A stretch of DNA of 64,000 bases. Origin: Pseudomonadota bacterium (GTDB lineage Bacteria; Chloroflexota; UBA6077; JAJPGT01). This document shows, in pieces, positions 8,649 through 18,090 of the stretch (positions within the stretch are counted from its first letter, which is position 1; each line of letters starts with the position of its first letter). Under the pieces are notes generated by a model, which made no database searches, was not told where the DNA came from, and worked only from the letters and a program-made list of their open reading frames with translations. A program made the translations under genes and the position numbers. The stretch covers positions 124,001 through 188,000 of the forward strand of contig JAJPGT010000096.1 in assembly GCA_021325655.1 (NCBI GenBank), read 5' to 3'.

Positions 8649-10306
8649 TCTTCGGGCGCTTCGGGCGCGAACAGCTTGACCCGCCGGTGCGGCTCCTTGC
8701 CGAAGCTGCGGGAGATCACCCCGTACTGCTCGGCAAGCTGGTGCTGCAAGCGGCGGATGTACGAGGACTGCGGCGCCAGCTCCACCGGGCGCGAGGTCTC
8801 GAGCACCTGGGTGATCGCTTCCTGCGTCTCCTGCAGCGCGTCGGCCGCCAGTGCGCTGTCGGACAGCGGACTTGTGTCCAGCATCTGGACCACGCGCTGC
8901 AACCCCTCCTGGAGCTGGCCCTGCGAGGAGTTGCGCAGGACATAGATCGGGGTGCTGAACGCTTCGGCATCGCGCAGCGCCTGGGGCCGGCGCCGGTAAT
9001 AGGTTTTCAGCGTCAGCACTACGTCCGCGTTGCGGGGCTCGAGAGTGACGGAGACCGGGAGCTGCAGCGCCCGCACGATCTGCTCTAGCCGAGCGCGATT
9101 GATCCCGTACGGATACACCCGGATCGGCTTGTCGAGCTGAGGGGCAGGAGCCGCCGGTGGGGTGGCGCGCAGGGCGCGGCGGGTCGGGGCAGCCAGCGAC
9201 ACCCCGTCGCCGCTGGCGAGCGCTGGGGCGCTCTCGCGGGATGGGGTGTGCAGCGCCGGGCGGCTGGGCGCTGGCGTCTCAGTGCGCACACTACCCGTCT
9301 CATCCCGATAGCGGATCACCGGCGGACGCGGCTGGCCCCGCAGCAGGCTGTCCACCGCCTCCGCGGCGTTCTCGTGCACCGCCACCCGCACCCAGGATTG
9401 GATCTCCACGATCACATCGAAGGTGGGAGGCGCCTTTCGCTCCAGGATCGACTTCTGCGTCCCGCGCCGCCGCGCCTCCTCGTCGCCCAGCGTCACTGTC
9501 TGGATCCCACCGATCAGGTCGGACAGGGTGGGGTTGAGCATCAGATTCTCAAGGGTATTGCCATGCGCGGTGGCGATGAGCTGCACCCCGCGCTCGGCGA
9601 TCGTGCGCGCCGCCAGCGCTTCCAGCTCGGTGCCGATCTCGTCGATCACGATCACTTCCGGCATGTGGTTTTCCACTGCCTCGATCATGACCTGGTGCTG
9701 GAGCGCCGGGGTGGGCACCTGCATCCGCCGCGCGCGGCCAATGGCCGGGTGCGGGATGTCGCCGTCGCCCCCGATCTCGTTGGAGGTATCGACGATGATG
9801 ACCCGCTTCTTCAGGTCATCCGCGAGCACCCGCGCCGCCTCGCGCAGCAGCGTCGTCTTGCCCACGCCGGGCTTGCCCATCATCAGCACGTTGCGGCCGG
9901 ACTCGATGATGTCGCGGATGATGGCGATGGTGCCGAACACGGCGCGGCCAACGCGGCAGGTGAGCCCGACGATGCGTCCCTCGCGGTTGCGGATACACGA
10001 GATGCGGTGCAATGTCCGCTCGATCCCGGCGCGGTTGTCGTCGCCGAAGGTGCCAATGCGCTGGATGACGTAGTCGAGGTCGACCTCGCGGATGACCTGC
10101 GTGCTCAAGACGCTCTCGCGGCCCGGGAAGCGGGCCTCGGGCTCGCGGCCCAGGTCCATGACGACTTCCAGCAGGTCCGACCGCTCCGGCATGCGGCTCA
10201 GCGGCTCGGAGAGCGACGGCGGCAGCACCTGCAGGAGCAGCTCAAGGTCGTCAGTAATCACTTGATGGGGTAGGCGAACTGGCACAGAGTCTTGCCGAAG
10301 ATCCAT
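8645..10306 (-). CDS. AAA ATPase with C-terminal R3H domain (Ycf45/SpoIIIAA-like)
   Basis: A 553-residue protein. The central ATPase has Walker [14 protein letters not shown] and Walker [12 protein letters not shown], and resembles SpoIIIAA and plastid/cyanobacterial Ycf45 proteins. A DNA/RNA-binding R3H segment is at the extreme C-terminus ([20 protein letters not shown], followed by HRR). Between them lies a Pro/Ala-rich linker (~residues 340-395) and a small domain starting at [17 protein letters not shown]. The family binds single-stranded nucleic acid; its exact role is unknown. As first gene of the tmk-darA operon it is probably a housekeeping function tied to nucleic-acid metabolism. 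Confidence 0.85.
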   Translation of the reverse strand: MDLRQDSVPVRLPHQVITDDLELLLQVLPPSLSEPLSRMPERSDLLEVVMDLGREPEARFPGRESVLSTQVIREVDLDYVIQRIGTFGDDNRAGIERTLHRISCIRNREGRIVGLTCRVGRAVFGTIAIIRDIIESGRNVLMMGKPGVGKTTLLREAARVLADDLKKRVIIVDTSNEIGGDGDIPHPAIGRARRMQVPTPALQHQVMIEAVENHMPEVIVIDEIGTELEALAARTIAERGVQLIATAHGNTLENLMLNPTLSDLIGGIQTVTLGDEEARRRGTQKSILERKAPPTFDVIVEIQSWVRVAVHENAAEAVDSLLRGQPRPPVIRYRDETGSVRTETPAPSRPALHTPSRESAPALASGDGVSLAAPTRRALRATPPAAPAPQLDKPIRVYPYGINRARLEQIVRALQLPVSVTLEPRNADVVLTLKTYYRRRPQALRDAEAFSTPIYVLRNSSQGQLQEGLQRVVQMLDTSPLSDSALAADALQETQEAITQVLETSRPVELAPQSSYIRRLQHQLAEQYGVISRSFGKEPHRRVKLFAPEAPEE

Positions 10307-10357
10307 GCGGTTCGGGCCGTTCCAGCCCTTTCTCGTCCTTCCTATTCCAGAATGTTC

Positions 10358-11323
10358 TCAGGTAGTAACGACGTGCGCCGGAGCCAGTGCCGGCCGCGGC
10401 ACGCGCGCAACGAGCAGCTTGACGTAGATGTCTGTCTCGCAGATGGCCCGGAATCCGGCCCGCTCCAGCGCCGCCGCGACCGCCGGCTGGTACTCGCGGG
10501 CGCTGGCATACAGCGGCGAACGCTCTGATAGCTGAGCGAGCACCCAGTGCAGCATCGCGTCGACGAGCGGTGCGTGCTCAGGATGCACCAGCAGCTCCAG
10601 GTACTGGCTGCGAGCCCCGTGGGTCACCTCGGCCCAGCCCACCAGCCAGGCGCCCGCCTCCCAGACGTACTGCTGCCGCTCGCTGAAGAGCGAGGGCGTC
10701 CACTTGCGCCGCCCCCGGTAGAGGGCTGCCCACTCCTCATAGGTGAGCGCCTCGGCCGAGCGCACCCGCGGCGGCACCGCCGCGTTGTAGAGCTGGAACA
10801 GCGGATGACCGTCCATCCGCTGCCGCGGCCGGCCCGGGCAGAGCTCGCCGCGCGGGCGCGGCGTGTGCGCGGGTAGATAGAACAGCGTCGCCGAGGTATA
10901 CCGCTCGCAGCAGGCGCGGCGCATCACATCGGCACCACGCGGCCCGGCGGGCGCCTCGACAAAGACACGCCGGGCTCCGAACCGCGCCGCCTGCGTGCAC
11001 AGGTAATCCAGCAGCGCGCTGGCGTCGCGGTTCTCCCTGGCGTACAAGTGCTCCACGTCCCAGGCGAGCCCCCCCGCCCGGCCGCGGCCGACGATCACCC
11101 CGCGGATCTCGCCCCCTTGCTGGCAGACCCAGGTTCGGCGGTGGTCGACGGGATGGGTAAGCGCCTGGGAGAGTAACCCCAGGTTGGAGAGGTGCCCGCT
11201 CTCCGGCTGCACCTTGGGCCACGTGTGCGAGGTGACCTCGCAGAGGGCTGCCTGTTGGTGCAGGCCGGACAGCGCGACAATGTCGGTAGGCCTGAACGGC
11301 CGAATAATCAACGAGCTACTCAC
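10358..11323 (-). CDS. GNAT-like N-acyltransferase protein
   Basis: A 321-residue protein. The N-terminal half starts IIRPFRPTDIVALSGLHQ, a typical GNAT opening strand and helix, and continues to ARRVFVEAPAG. The C-terminal half looks like a second, divergent GNAT fold (YLELLVHPEHAPLVDAMLHW) ending in AALERAGFRAICETDIYVK. I chose GTG 11323 because the fold begins right after it, while longer frames run into non-coding sequence. A TACAAT box (11338-11343) is 14 nt upstream. Substrate unknown. It is transcribed away from paaK. Confidence 0.65.
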   Translation of the reverse strand: MSSSLIIRPFRPTDIVALSGLHQQAALCEVTSHTWPKVQPESGHLSNLGLLSQALTHPVDHRRTWVCQQGGEIRGVIVGRGRAGGLAWDVEHLYARENRDASALLDYLCTQAARFGARRVFVEAPAGPRGADVMRRACCERYTSATLFYLPAHTPRPRGELCPGRPRQRMDGHPLFQLYNAAVPPRVRSAEALTYEEWAALYRGRRKWTPSLFSERQQYVWEAGAWLVGWAEVTHGARSQYLELLVHPEHAPLVDAMLHWVLAQLSERSPLYASAREYQPAVAAALERAGFRAICETDIYVKLLVARVPRPALAPAHVVTT

Positions 11324-11650
11324 AGCCTGCCCCGCAAATTGTAGCACGGGCCGCGCTCGCGACGCGGCCCGGCGAACGGCGTGGAACAAACTTCGCCCGT
11401 GGAGCGTCTTGAAACGATGGAGCGAGCGGTCAGGCCACACGCCGCTGCTCGCCCTGGTTGCGCGGTGGAGTGGCCACCTGTGCGCCGACCCGCCAGAGTG
11501 TCGTGGGCGCTGCACTGCTGGCGGGGAGGCGAGAGGTGGCCAGGCCGATCTTGCGGGCGTCCCGCTCTTGCACCGGGGGCTGGGGCGGGGCGCACACGAG
11601 ATCGCACCGGCTGGGTCGCGCGGGCCTCCCCAGCCCATTCGACCCGTGGC

Positions 11651-11679
11651 AGGGGCTCGGGATGGCAACCCGAGCCCCT
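11651..11679 (+). terminator. Orphan intrinsic terminator upstream of paaK
   Basis: An 11-bp perfect stem (11651-11661 with 11669-11679, loop ATGGCAA) is followed by the pyrimidine-rich run TTCTCTGTCTGTTC. No plus-strand gene ends before it, so it either shields paaK from read-through or ends an unrecognised RNA. Confidence 0.6.
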
Positions 11680-11734
11680 TCTCTGTCTGTTCGCTCGCCC
11701 GCCGCCAGCCAGCCCCCTACCGCCTGCGCCGCGC

Positions 11735-11763
11735 TTGACGCTCCGCGGTCCTGGCCCTACGAT
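11735..11763 (+). promoter_or_regulatory. Sigma-70-type promoter of the paa operon
   Basis: TTGACG (11735-11740) and TACGAT (11758-11763) are separated by 17 bp, about 55 nt upstream of the paaK GTG. This is one of the best promoter matches in the window. Confidence 0.65.
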
Positions 11764-11816
11764 GCCTCCACGCCGAGTACTCACCTCTCCCCTGGCCGGG
11801 CGCTGTCGGAGGAGCC

Positions 11817-13151
11817 GTGTTCTGGAATCCATCCGTCGAACAGATGCCGCGCCCCGAGCTGGAGGCGCTACAACTGCAGCGGCTGCGCTGGTCCGTGGCT
11901 CACGCTCGCCACGGCAACCCGGTGTACCGGGCGCGGATCGAGCGGGCCGGCGCAACCGAAGACCGCCTCGCCAGCCTGGACGACCTGCGCCGACTGCCAT
12001 TTACCACCAAGGCGGACCTGCGCGAGCACTACCCCACCGGCCTGTTCGCGGTGCCGCTGGACCAGGTGGTGCGGATTCACGCCTCCAGCGGGACCCGCGG
12101 CAAGCCTACCGTAGTCGGCTACACCCGCAAGGACCTGGCCACCTGGTCGGAGGTGATGGCCCGCTGCCTGGCGCAGGGTGGTGCCAGGCCCGGCACGGTG
12201 CTCCACGTCGCCTACGGCTATGGCCTGTTCACCGGCGGGCTCGGCTTCCATATGGGCGGGGAGCTCCTGGGCTGCCGGGTGATCCCGATGTCGAGCGGGA
12301 ACACCGCCCGGCAGATCCTGATGATGCGCGACCTCGGCTCCCAGATGCTCGGCTGCACCCCTTCCTACGCGCTCACCCTCGCCGGAGCGCTCGCCGAGCA
12401 GGGCATCCAGCCGAGCCAGCTCCGGCTGGAGAGCGGAATGTTCGGCGCTGAGCCGTGGACCGAGGGGATGCGCCAGGCAATCGAGCAGGGGCTGGGGCTG
12501 CGGGCCTATGACATTTATGGGCTCTCGGAGGTGATCGGCCCCGGGGTGTCCGCCGAGTGCCAGGAGCAGGACGGACTGCACATCCAGGAGGACCACTTCC
12601 TGCCGGAGATCGTCGACCCGGCCAGCGGCGAGCCGCTCCCAGAAGGTGCGGAGGGCGAGCTGGTGCTCACCTCGCTCACGAAGGAAGCGCTGCCCGCCAT
12701 CCGCTATCGCACCGGCGACGTCACCGCGCTCACCCGCGCCCCCTGCCGCTGCGGCCGCACCAGCAGCCGCATGGCGCGCATCAAGGGGCGCTGCGACGAC
12801 ATGCTCATCATCCGCGGCGTGAACCTGTACCCCTCCGAAGTCGAACGGGTACTGCTACGGATGAAGGAGCTGGCGCCCCACTACCAGCTCTTGCTGCGGC
12901 GCGAGCGGGCGCTGGACGAGCTGGAGGTCCAGGTGGAGGTGGCGGAGACGTTCCTGGCGAGCGCCGCCCCGGGCTGGCAGAGTGACGCCGAGCCAGTACC
13001 TGCCGCAGTGCAGGGGCTGGCCGAGCGCGCCCGCCAGCGGCTGCTGGACGAAACAGGCGTGCGGATGCGCGTCACCCTGCGCCCGCCCCGCTCGCTGCCG
13101 CGTAGCGAGGGCAAGGCAGTGCGGGTGGTGGACCTGCGCGATCGGGGCTGA
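11817..13151 (+). CDS. paaK: Phenylacetate-CoA ligase
   Basis: A 444-residue acyl-adenylate-forming enzyme activating phenylacetate (or a related aryl acid) to its CoA thioester with ATP, the first step of aerobic phenylacetate breakdown. The phosphate-binding loop is SSGTRGKPTVVGYT. The adenine-binding core is YDIYGLSEVIGPGVSAEC, the hinge YRTGDVTAL is followed by a Cys-rich CRCG turn, and the mobile C-terminal domain carries DDMLIIRGVNLYPSEVE. GTG 11817 follows GGAGGAG. Two hydratase-family genes follow closely, matching a paa-type operon. The oxygenase genes paaABCDE are not in the window. Confidence 0.9.
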   Translation: MFWNPSVEQMPRPELEALQLQRLRWSVAHARHGNPVYRARIERAGATEDRLASLDDLRRLPFTTKADLREHYPTGLFAVPLDQVVRIHASSGTRGKPTVVGYTRKDLATWSEVMARCLAQGGARPGTVLHVAYGYGLFTGGLGFHMGGELLGCRVIPMSSGNTARQILMMRDLGSQMLGCTPSYALTLAGALAEQGIQPSQLRLESGMFGAEPWTEGMRQAIEQGLGLRAYDIYGLSEVIGPGVSAECQEQDGLHIQEDHFLPEIVDPASGEPLPEGAEGELVLTSLTKEALPAIRYRTGDVTALTRAPCRCGRTSSRMARIKGRCDDMLIIRGVNLYPSEVERVLLRMKELAPHYQLLLRRERALDELEVQVEVAETFLASAAPGWQSDAEPVPAAVQGLAERARQRLLDETGVRMRVTLRPPRSLPRSEGKAVRVVDLRDRG

Positions 13152-13176
13152 CAGGTACGCGGAACGGGGGACAGGG

Positions 13177-13950
13177 ATGAGCGAGGAGCTGGTGCAGGTC
13201 GAGCGCCGTGGCGCGGTGGGCGTCATCACCATGAACCGCGCCCGGCAGCTCAATGCGCTCAGTGAAGAGCTGATGAGCGCGGTGGGTGACGCGGCCGAGA
13301 CGCTGGACCGGGACGAGGCGATCGGGGCGCTGGTCCTGACCGGCGGGCCGGAGGTGTTCGCCGCGGGCGCGGACCTGAAGCAGATGGCCGAGCAGTCGGC
13401 GGTGGATATGGTGTATGCCAACCGTATCCGGCACTGGGACCGGCTGCGGCGGATCGCCAAGCCGCTCATCGCCGCGGTGAGCGGCTACGCGCTTGGCGGC
13501 GGCTGCGAGATGGCGATGCTGTGCGACCTGATCGTCGCCTCCGACAGCGCCCGCTTCGGCCAGCCGGAGATCAACGTCGGCCTGATGCCCGGCGCCGGGG
13601 GCACCGCTCGCCTCACCTACGCCGTCGGCAAGAGCGTCGCGATGGACCTGGTGCTCACCGGCCGGATGCTCGACGCCTGGGAGGCGCAACGACGCGGGCT
13701 GGTCTCGCGGGTGGTGCCCCGGGAGCTGATCGTGGACGAGGCAGTGGCGCTGGCAGCGGAGATCGCCACCAAGCCGCGGCTGTCGGCACGGCTGGCGAAG
13801 GAGGCGGTGACCCGCGCCGCCGAAACCACGGTGGCCGAAGGGGTGGAGCACGAGCGCAAGCTGTTCTACCTGCTGTTCGCCAGCGAGGACGCGCACGAGG
13901 GGATGCGGGCATTCGTCGAGAAGCGGCGGCCCCAGTATCGCGGCCGCTGA
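13177..13950 (+). CDS. Enoyl-CoA hydratase/isomerase family protein (PaaF-like)
   Basis: A 257-residue crotonase-fold protein. The oxyanion hole lies in AAGADLKQMAE and GYALGGGCEMAMLCD; the catalytic glutamates of a true hydratase are present in GGCEMAM and GQPEINVGLMPGAGGT. It therefore likely adds water to an enoyl-CoA, as PaaF does in phenylacetate degradation. ATG 13177 follows a purine-rich GGGGGACAGGG; a longer frame upstream overlaps paaK and lacks family sequence. It sits between paaK and the PaaG-like gene in an apparent operon. Confidence 0.85.
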   Translation: MSEELVQVERRGAVGVITMNRARQLNALSEELMSAVGDAAETLDRDEAIGALVLTGGPEVFAAGADLKQMAEQSAVDMVYANRIRHWDRLRRIAKPLIAAVSGYALGGGCEMAMLCDLIVASDSARFGQPEINVGLMPGAGGTARLTYAVGKSVAMDLVLTGRMLDAWEAQRRGLVSRVVPRELIVDEAVALAAEIATKPRLSARLAKEAVTRAAETTVAEGVEHERKLFYLLFASEDAHEGMRAFVEKRRPQYRGR

Positions 13951-13973
13951 GTCCGGCCGGCGGCGAGGGAGAG

Positions 13974-14768
13974 ATGGGCTACGAACAGATCCAGACCGCG
14001 TCTGCGGACGGCGTGCTGACGATCACGCTGAACCGCCCCGAGGCGCTGAACGCCTTCATCCCGGAACTCCATCGCGAGCTGGCCGATGCGCTCAAGCAGG
14101 CGGAACGGGACGCGGCCACCCGCGTCCTGGTGATCACCGGCGCCGGCCGCGCCTTCTGTGCCGGCCAGGACCTGAAGGCGCTGGAGGACCTCCCGCCGGC
14201 GGGCCAGCCGACCGGGCTGCAATCGCTGCTGCGCACCAGCTACAACCCGCTAATCCTGCGGCTGCGCGCGATGGAGAAGCCGGTCATCGCCGCGATCAAC
14301 GGCGTCGCCGCGGGCGCCGGCCTGAGCCTGGCCCTGGCCTGCGACATCCGTATCGCCGGCGAGTCCGCCGTGTTTACCTGCGCGTTCACCCGCGTCGGAC
14401 TGGTGCCAGACTCCGGTAGCACCTACCTGCTGCCCCAGGTGGTGGGCATCGGCCGAGCGCTCGAGCTGGCCTGGACCTCGCGCACGGTGAGCGCGCAGGA
14501 GGCGCTCCAGATCGGGCTGGTGAACCGGGTGGTTCCGGCCGAGCGGGTCCTACCCGAGGCTCAGGAGCTCGCCGGCCAGCTCGCTCGCGGCGCCGCCACA
14601 GCGATCGGGCTCACCAAGCGCGCGATGTACCGCGGGCTGACGTCCGACCTGGAGACGATGCTGGACTACGAGGCCGGCTTGCAGGAAGCGGCGGCCCGCA
14701 CCGAGGACTTCCGCGAAGGCCTGGCAGCCTTCAAGGAGAAGCGGCCACCGCGCTTCACCGGCCGCTAG
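13974..14768 (+). CDS. paaG: Enoyl-CoA hydratase/isomerase family protein (PaaG-like)
   Basis: A 264-residue crotonase-fold protein. The motif FCAGQDLKAL and the segment GLVPDSGSTYLLPQVVG resemble PaaG, the ring-1,2-epoxyphenylacetyl-CoA isomerase, more than ordinary hydratases: an Asp replaces the second catalytic Glu region (VGLVPD). Together with paaK and the PaaF-like gene this supports phenylacetyl-CoA catabolism. ATG 13974 follows GGCGAGGGAGAG and is 23 nt after the previous stop. The exact substrate is inferred from context. Confidence 0.75.
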   Translation: MGYEQIQTASADGVLTITLNRPEALNAFIPELHRELADALKQAERDAATRVLVITGAGRAFCAGQDLKALEDLPPAGQPTGLQSLLRTSYNPLILRLRAMEKPVIAAINGVAAGAGLSLALACDIRIAGESAVFTCAFTRVGLVPDSGSTYLLPQVVGIGRALELAWTSRTVSAQEALQIGLVNRVVPAERVLPEAQELAGQLARGAATAIGLTKRAMYRGLTSDLETMLDYEAGLQEAAARTEDFREGLAAFKEKRPPRFTGR

Positions 14769-14924
14769 CCCTGGCCGACCCGAACGGGCCCCGCCTCACG
14801 CTGGTACGAGGCATGCATTCTGTCAAGTCACCCCTGGCGTGTCGGTGCGCCGCTGGCCAGCCTGGCTGCTCGGGCGAGACAGGCCATAGCGAGTGCCGAG
14901 GCCGATACCTGATCGCGGGTGCCG

Positions 14925-15170
14925 ATGAGCGCGCAACCGGCCGCTGGCCACACGGGCCAGCGCGAGATGAAGCTGTGCGATGGCTGTCTCTTGTTCCAGC
15001 CCTGGGACCACGACACCTGGTACGAAGCTCCTCTCGCGTGCCGCCCGGTCCTGTTCTGCCCGGGCTGCATCCAGGCGTGGGGCGGGTGCGGGACGCTCCG
15101 TCATAATGCAGAGCAGATCCACCAGGATGGCGGGGGCTGCTCGATCTGCACTCCACCACGAAGGCTCTGA
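14925..15170 (+). CDS. Small Cys-rich (zinc-ribbon-like) protein
   Basis: An 81-residue protein with three CxxC pairs (about residues 18-21, 45-48 and 72-75) plus Cys39 and Cys55, rich in Trp, His and aromatics: KLCDGCLLFQPWDHDTWYEA is followed by LFCPGCIQAWGGCG. Third codon positions are strongly G/C, as in neighbouring genes, and the reverse strand gives no sensible protein. ATG 14925 is the earliest good start; an internal ATG at 14967 would still keep all cysteines. It probably binds zinc or iron. Function unknown. It ends just before the convergent ABC ATPase gene. Confidence 0.5.
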   Translation: MSAQPAAGHTGQREMKLCDGCLLFQPWDHDTWYEAPLACRPVLFCPGCIQAWGGCGTLRHNAEQIHQDGGGCSICTPPRRL

Positions 15171-15189
15171 ACGCGAGCGGCGCGCCGCG

Positions 15190-16206
15190 TCACGGTCTCT
15201 CAGCCTGGAACATGTCGCGGATGACGTCCTCCAGCTCCGCCTCCTGGACGGAAAGGTCGGCGACCGGGAAGCGGGCCAGCAACGCCGCGGCGCGAGCCGG
15301 CACCTCGTCGCGCGGGACGCGCAGCACCGCGCGCTCCGGCTGATAGCTGACAACCTCGCCCAGCTCGGCGAGCGCGGCGACAGGGACCGGGGCGGCAAAG
15401 TCGGCCCCGAGCAGCTTGTGATCGGCGTAGCGGCGGATGATCGCGCTCAGCGGTCCGTCGTAGACCAGCCGGCCACCGTTGATGACGATCACCCGCTCGC
15501 ACAGCTCCTTTACGTCGTCCATGTAGTGGCTGGTCAGCAAGACCGTCGCCGCGTGGCGGCGGTTGTACTCGCGGACGAACTCGCGCACCCGCTTCTGCAT
15601 CAGCACGTCCAGCCCGATGGTCGGCTCGTCCAGCAGCAGGACGCGCGGCCGGTGCAGCAGCGACACCGCCAGCTCACACTTCATCCGTTCGCCCAGGGAG
15701 AGCTTGCGGACCGGGACGCGGAGCAGCTCACCCAGGTCCAGCAGCTCCACCAGCCCCGCAATCCGGTCGCGGAAGCTGGCGTCGTCCACGGCGTAGATCT
15801 CTTTGAACACCAGCAGCGAGTCTAGCGTGGGCAGGTCCCACCAGAGCTGGCTCTTCTGCCCCATCACCAGGGCTAGTTGCCGCTGGAGCGCCGGCTCGCG
15901 CCGCTGTGGCACGTAGCCCAGCACCCGCACCTGTCCCGCCGTAGGGTGCAGCAGGCCCGTCAGCACCTTGAGCGTGGTCGTCTTGCCGGCGCCGTTTGGG
16001 CCGAGGAAGCCAACCAGTTCACCGGGCCGGATGTCGAACGAGACGTCGTGTACCGCGCGCACCTCCTGGTAGTGGCGGTGGACGAACGACAGCAGCGCCC
16101 CTCGCAGCCCCGGCTGGCGCGTGTGGACACGGTAGTACATGCGCAGCCCGCGCACCGAGATGGCAGCGGCGGGATCAGGCTCGGGAGGCAGAGAGAGCAC
16201 ATACAC
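15190..16206 (-). CDS. ABC-2-type transporter ATP-binding protein
   Basis: A 338-residue ABC ATPase of the daunorubicin-resistance/ABC-2 exporter type. Walker A is FLGPNGAGKTTTLKVL, the Q-loop lies in VMGQKSQLWWDLPTLD, the signature is LSLGERMK and Walker B is VLLLDEPTIGLD, followed by the switch His in LTSHYMDD. A ~90-residue C-terminal extension follows the ATPase domain, as in drug/polysaccharide exporters. No ABC-2 permease lies next to it: it is flanked by a small Cys-rich gene and a divergent sugar-binding protein. Its permease must be encoded elsewhere. Confidence 0.85.
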   Translation of the reverse strand: MYVLSLPPEPDPAAAISVRGLRMYYRVHTRQPGLRGALLSFVHRHYQEVRAVHDVSFDIRPGELVGFLGPNGAGKTTTLKVLTGLLHPTAGQVRVLGYVPQRREPALQRQLALVMGQKSQLWWDLPTLDSLLVFKEIYAVDDASFRDRIAGLVELLDLGELLRVPVRKLSLGERMKCELAVSLLHRPRVLLLDEPTIGLDVLMQKRVREFVREYNRRHAATVLLTSHYMDDVKELCERVIVINGGRLVYDGPLSAIIRRYADHKLLGADFAAPVPVAALAELGEVVSYQPERAVLRVPRDEVPARAAALLARFPVADLSVQEAELEDVIRDMFQAERP

Positions 16207-16440
16207 TCCAGGCGTCGCGGCGCAGATGTCTGGCCCTTACACGCGTCGCGCGACCACGTCCGTCGACACTCTACCCGCCAGCGTCCCGCCGCGCCCGCAA
16301 ATTGCCGCATCATGGCCGGCGCTCGTCACCAAGGCTGGCAAGGAGTATGCTCCAGATTAAGACCGCACTCGCGTGTATCGGCTACACGCCATGTCGATGC
16401 GCCGCGAATCGGCGCTCCAGATCGGAGAGGAGTGAAGAGG

Positions 16441-17994
16441 ATGCCAGGTACGCCACGCGCAATCCATCTCTCCGCGCCCCTTGTCGCCCTCACGCTGCTG
16501 CTGTCTGCCTGCGCGGGCGGTGGAACGACAGGCCCTGCCGCCGCGCCGACCACCGCGGCCGGCGCCGCCGCGACCACCGGGGCAGCCGTGGGCGGCGCAC
16601 CGACCCGGGCGGCCGCGGCAGCGACGAGCGCGCCCGCCGCCGCCACCAGCGCCCCAGCGGCTGGTGGCGCGACCCCGAGCGCGGCCAGAACCCCGGCCGC
16701 GACCACTGGCGCCGCGGCCGGGGCAACGCCCGCGGCCACCAGCGCGGCAGCCGCGCCTGCCGCTCCCTCGGCGCCGCTGGAGAAGATCGGCGGCACCGTC
16801 ACGGTGCTCGGCACCTGGGGCGGCAGTGAGCAGGACAGCTTCCTGGCGATGGTCAAGCCGTTCGAGGACCAGACGGGCGTCACGGTGCAATACGAGGGCA
16901 CGCGCGACCTGAACGCGATCCTGACCACCCGGGTGCAGGGCGGCAATCCCCCGGACGTGGCCGGGCTGCCCGGCCCCGGGCAGATGGCCGAGTTCGCCCG
17001 CGCGGGCAAGCTGATCGACCTGAGCCAGGTGCTCGACATGAACGCCATGCGCCAGCAGTACTCTGAGGATTGGATCACGCTGGGCACGGTAGACGGCAAG
17101 CCGGTGGGAATCTTCATCAAAGCCGCCGTCAAGGGGTCCATCTGGTACAACCCGAAAGAGTTCTCCAAGGTCAGCGGCGGCACTCCGCCTAAGAACTGGA
17201 ATGACCTGATGGCGCTGTCCGAGAAGATCGCCAACTCGGGCACCGCGCCTTGGTGCATCGGGCTGGCCAGCGGCGCGGCCAGCGGCTGGCCCGGCACCGA
17301 CTGGCTGGAGGACATCTTCCTGCGCCAGGCGGGGCCCGACAAGTACGACCAGTGGTGGCAGGGCAAGATCGCCTGGACCTCGCCCGAGGTCAAGCAGGCC
17401 TGGCAGACCTGGGGACAGATCGTCGCCAACGACAAGATGGTCTTCGGCGGCCGCCAGGGAATGCTGGCGACCAACTTCCAGGACGCGGGCAACGTCCTGT
17501 TCACCAGCCCGCCGCGCTGCTACATGATGCACCAGGGCAGCTTCATCACCGACTTCTTCGTGAAGGCCAATCCGAACCTGAAGCCGGTGGACGACTTCAA
17601 CTTCTTCCCCTTCCCGGACATCGATCCGCAGTACAGCGGATCGATCGAGGCGGCGGGGGATCTGTTCGGCATGTTCAAGGACACGCCGCAGGCGCGGGCG
17701 CTGATCAAGTACCTGACCACGCCTGAGGCGCAGACGATCTGGGTCAAGCGGGGTGGGGCGATCTCCCCGAACAAGCAGGTGTCTCTGGACGCCTACCCGG
17801 ACCCGATCTCCAAGGAGCTGGCGCAAACGCTGACCTCGGCGAAGATCGTCCGCTTCGATGCCTCGGACCTGATGCCCGAGGCGATGAACAACGCCTTCTG
17901 GAAAGCGATCCTGGATTACGTCCAGAGCCCGAACAACCTCGACTCTATCCTGGCGAACCTGGACAAGGTCCAGCAGGACGCGTACAAGCACTGA
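16441..17994 (+). CDS. ABC transporter substrate-binding lipoprotein (family 1, sugar-type)
   Basis: A 517-residue extracytoplasmic solute-binding protein. The signal peptide ends in a lipobox (LLLSACAGG, Cys ~residue 22), so it is membrane-anchored. A long Ala/Thr/Pro low-complexity tether (~residues 25-112) precedes the binding domain, which starts GGTVTVLGTWGGSEQ and contains typical family 1 motifs (PFEDQTGVTVQYEGTRD, GGNPPDVAGLPGPGQM). ATG 16441 follows GGAGAGGAGTGAAGAGG. It is followed by a hairpin and two MalFG-type permeases. The substrate is probably a sugar or oligosaccharide, but this is inferred only from the family. Confidence 0.9.
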   Translation: MPGTPRAIHLSAPLVALTLLLSACAGGGTTGPAAAPTTAAGAAATTGAAVGGAPTRAAAAATSAPAAATSAPAAGGATPSAARTPAATTGAAAGATPAATSAAAAPAAPSAPLEKIGGTVTVLGTWGGSEQDSFLAMVKPFEDQTGVTVQYEGTRDLNAILTTRVQGGNPPDVAGLPGPGQMAEFARAGKLIDLSQVLDMNAMRQQYSEDWITLGTVDGKPVGIFIKAAVKGSIWYNPKEFSKVSGGTPPKNWNDLMALSEKIANSGTAPWCIGLASGAASGWPGTDWLEDIFLRQAGPDKYDQWWQGKIAWTSPEVKQAWQTWGQIVANDKMVFGGRQGMLATNFQDAGNVLFTSPPRCYMMHQGSFITDFFVKANPNLKPVDDFNFFPFPDIDPQYSGSIEAAGDLFGMFKDTPQARALIKYLTTPEAQTIWVKRGGAISPNKQVSLDAYPDPISKELAQTLTSAKIVRFDASDLMPEAMNNAFWKAILDYVQSPNNLDSILANLDKVQQDAYKH

Positions 17995-18026
17995 GCCGGG
18001 GCGGCAGCGCCGCCCTTCGATGCTGG

Positions 18027-18055
18027 GGAGGGCGGGCGATAGTCGCCCGCCCTCC
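18027..18055 (+). terminator. Intercistronic hairpin after the binding-protein gene
   Basis: A 13-bp perfect stem (18027-18039 with 18043-18055, 3-nt loop) is followed by GTTTGG. Such hairpins between binding-protein and permease genes commonly stabilise or partly terminate the message, keeping the binding protein in excess. Confidence 0.6.
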
Positions 18056-18090
18056 GTTTGGCCTGAGGGCAGGGCAACGGAGCGAGTGCT

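Larger units (their letters stand above)
11324..11816. other. Intergenic region between divergent GNAT and paaK genes
   Basis: 493 bases without a gene I can support. It holds the TACAAT box for the GNAT gene (11338-11343), a GC-rich hairpin (about 11346-11368), an orphan plus-strand terminator (11651-11679) and the paaK promoter (11735-11763). Bases 11380-11650 show no coding signal and none of the conserved cores of RNase P RNA, tmRNA or SRP RNA. Confidence 0.6.

Noticed and set aside
11380-11650. RNase P RNA, tmRNA or SRP RNA
   Set aside because: The invariant cores of these RNAs are not found on either strand.
15190-16206. CcmA-type heme exporter ATPase
   Set aside because: The protein is of the daunorubicin/ABC-2 type with a long C-terminal extension, and far from the ccm cluster.
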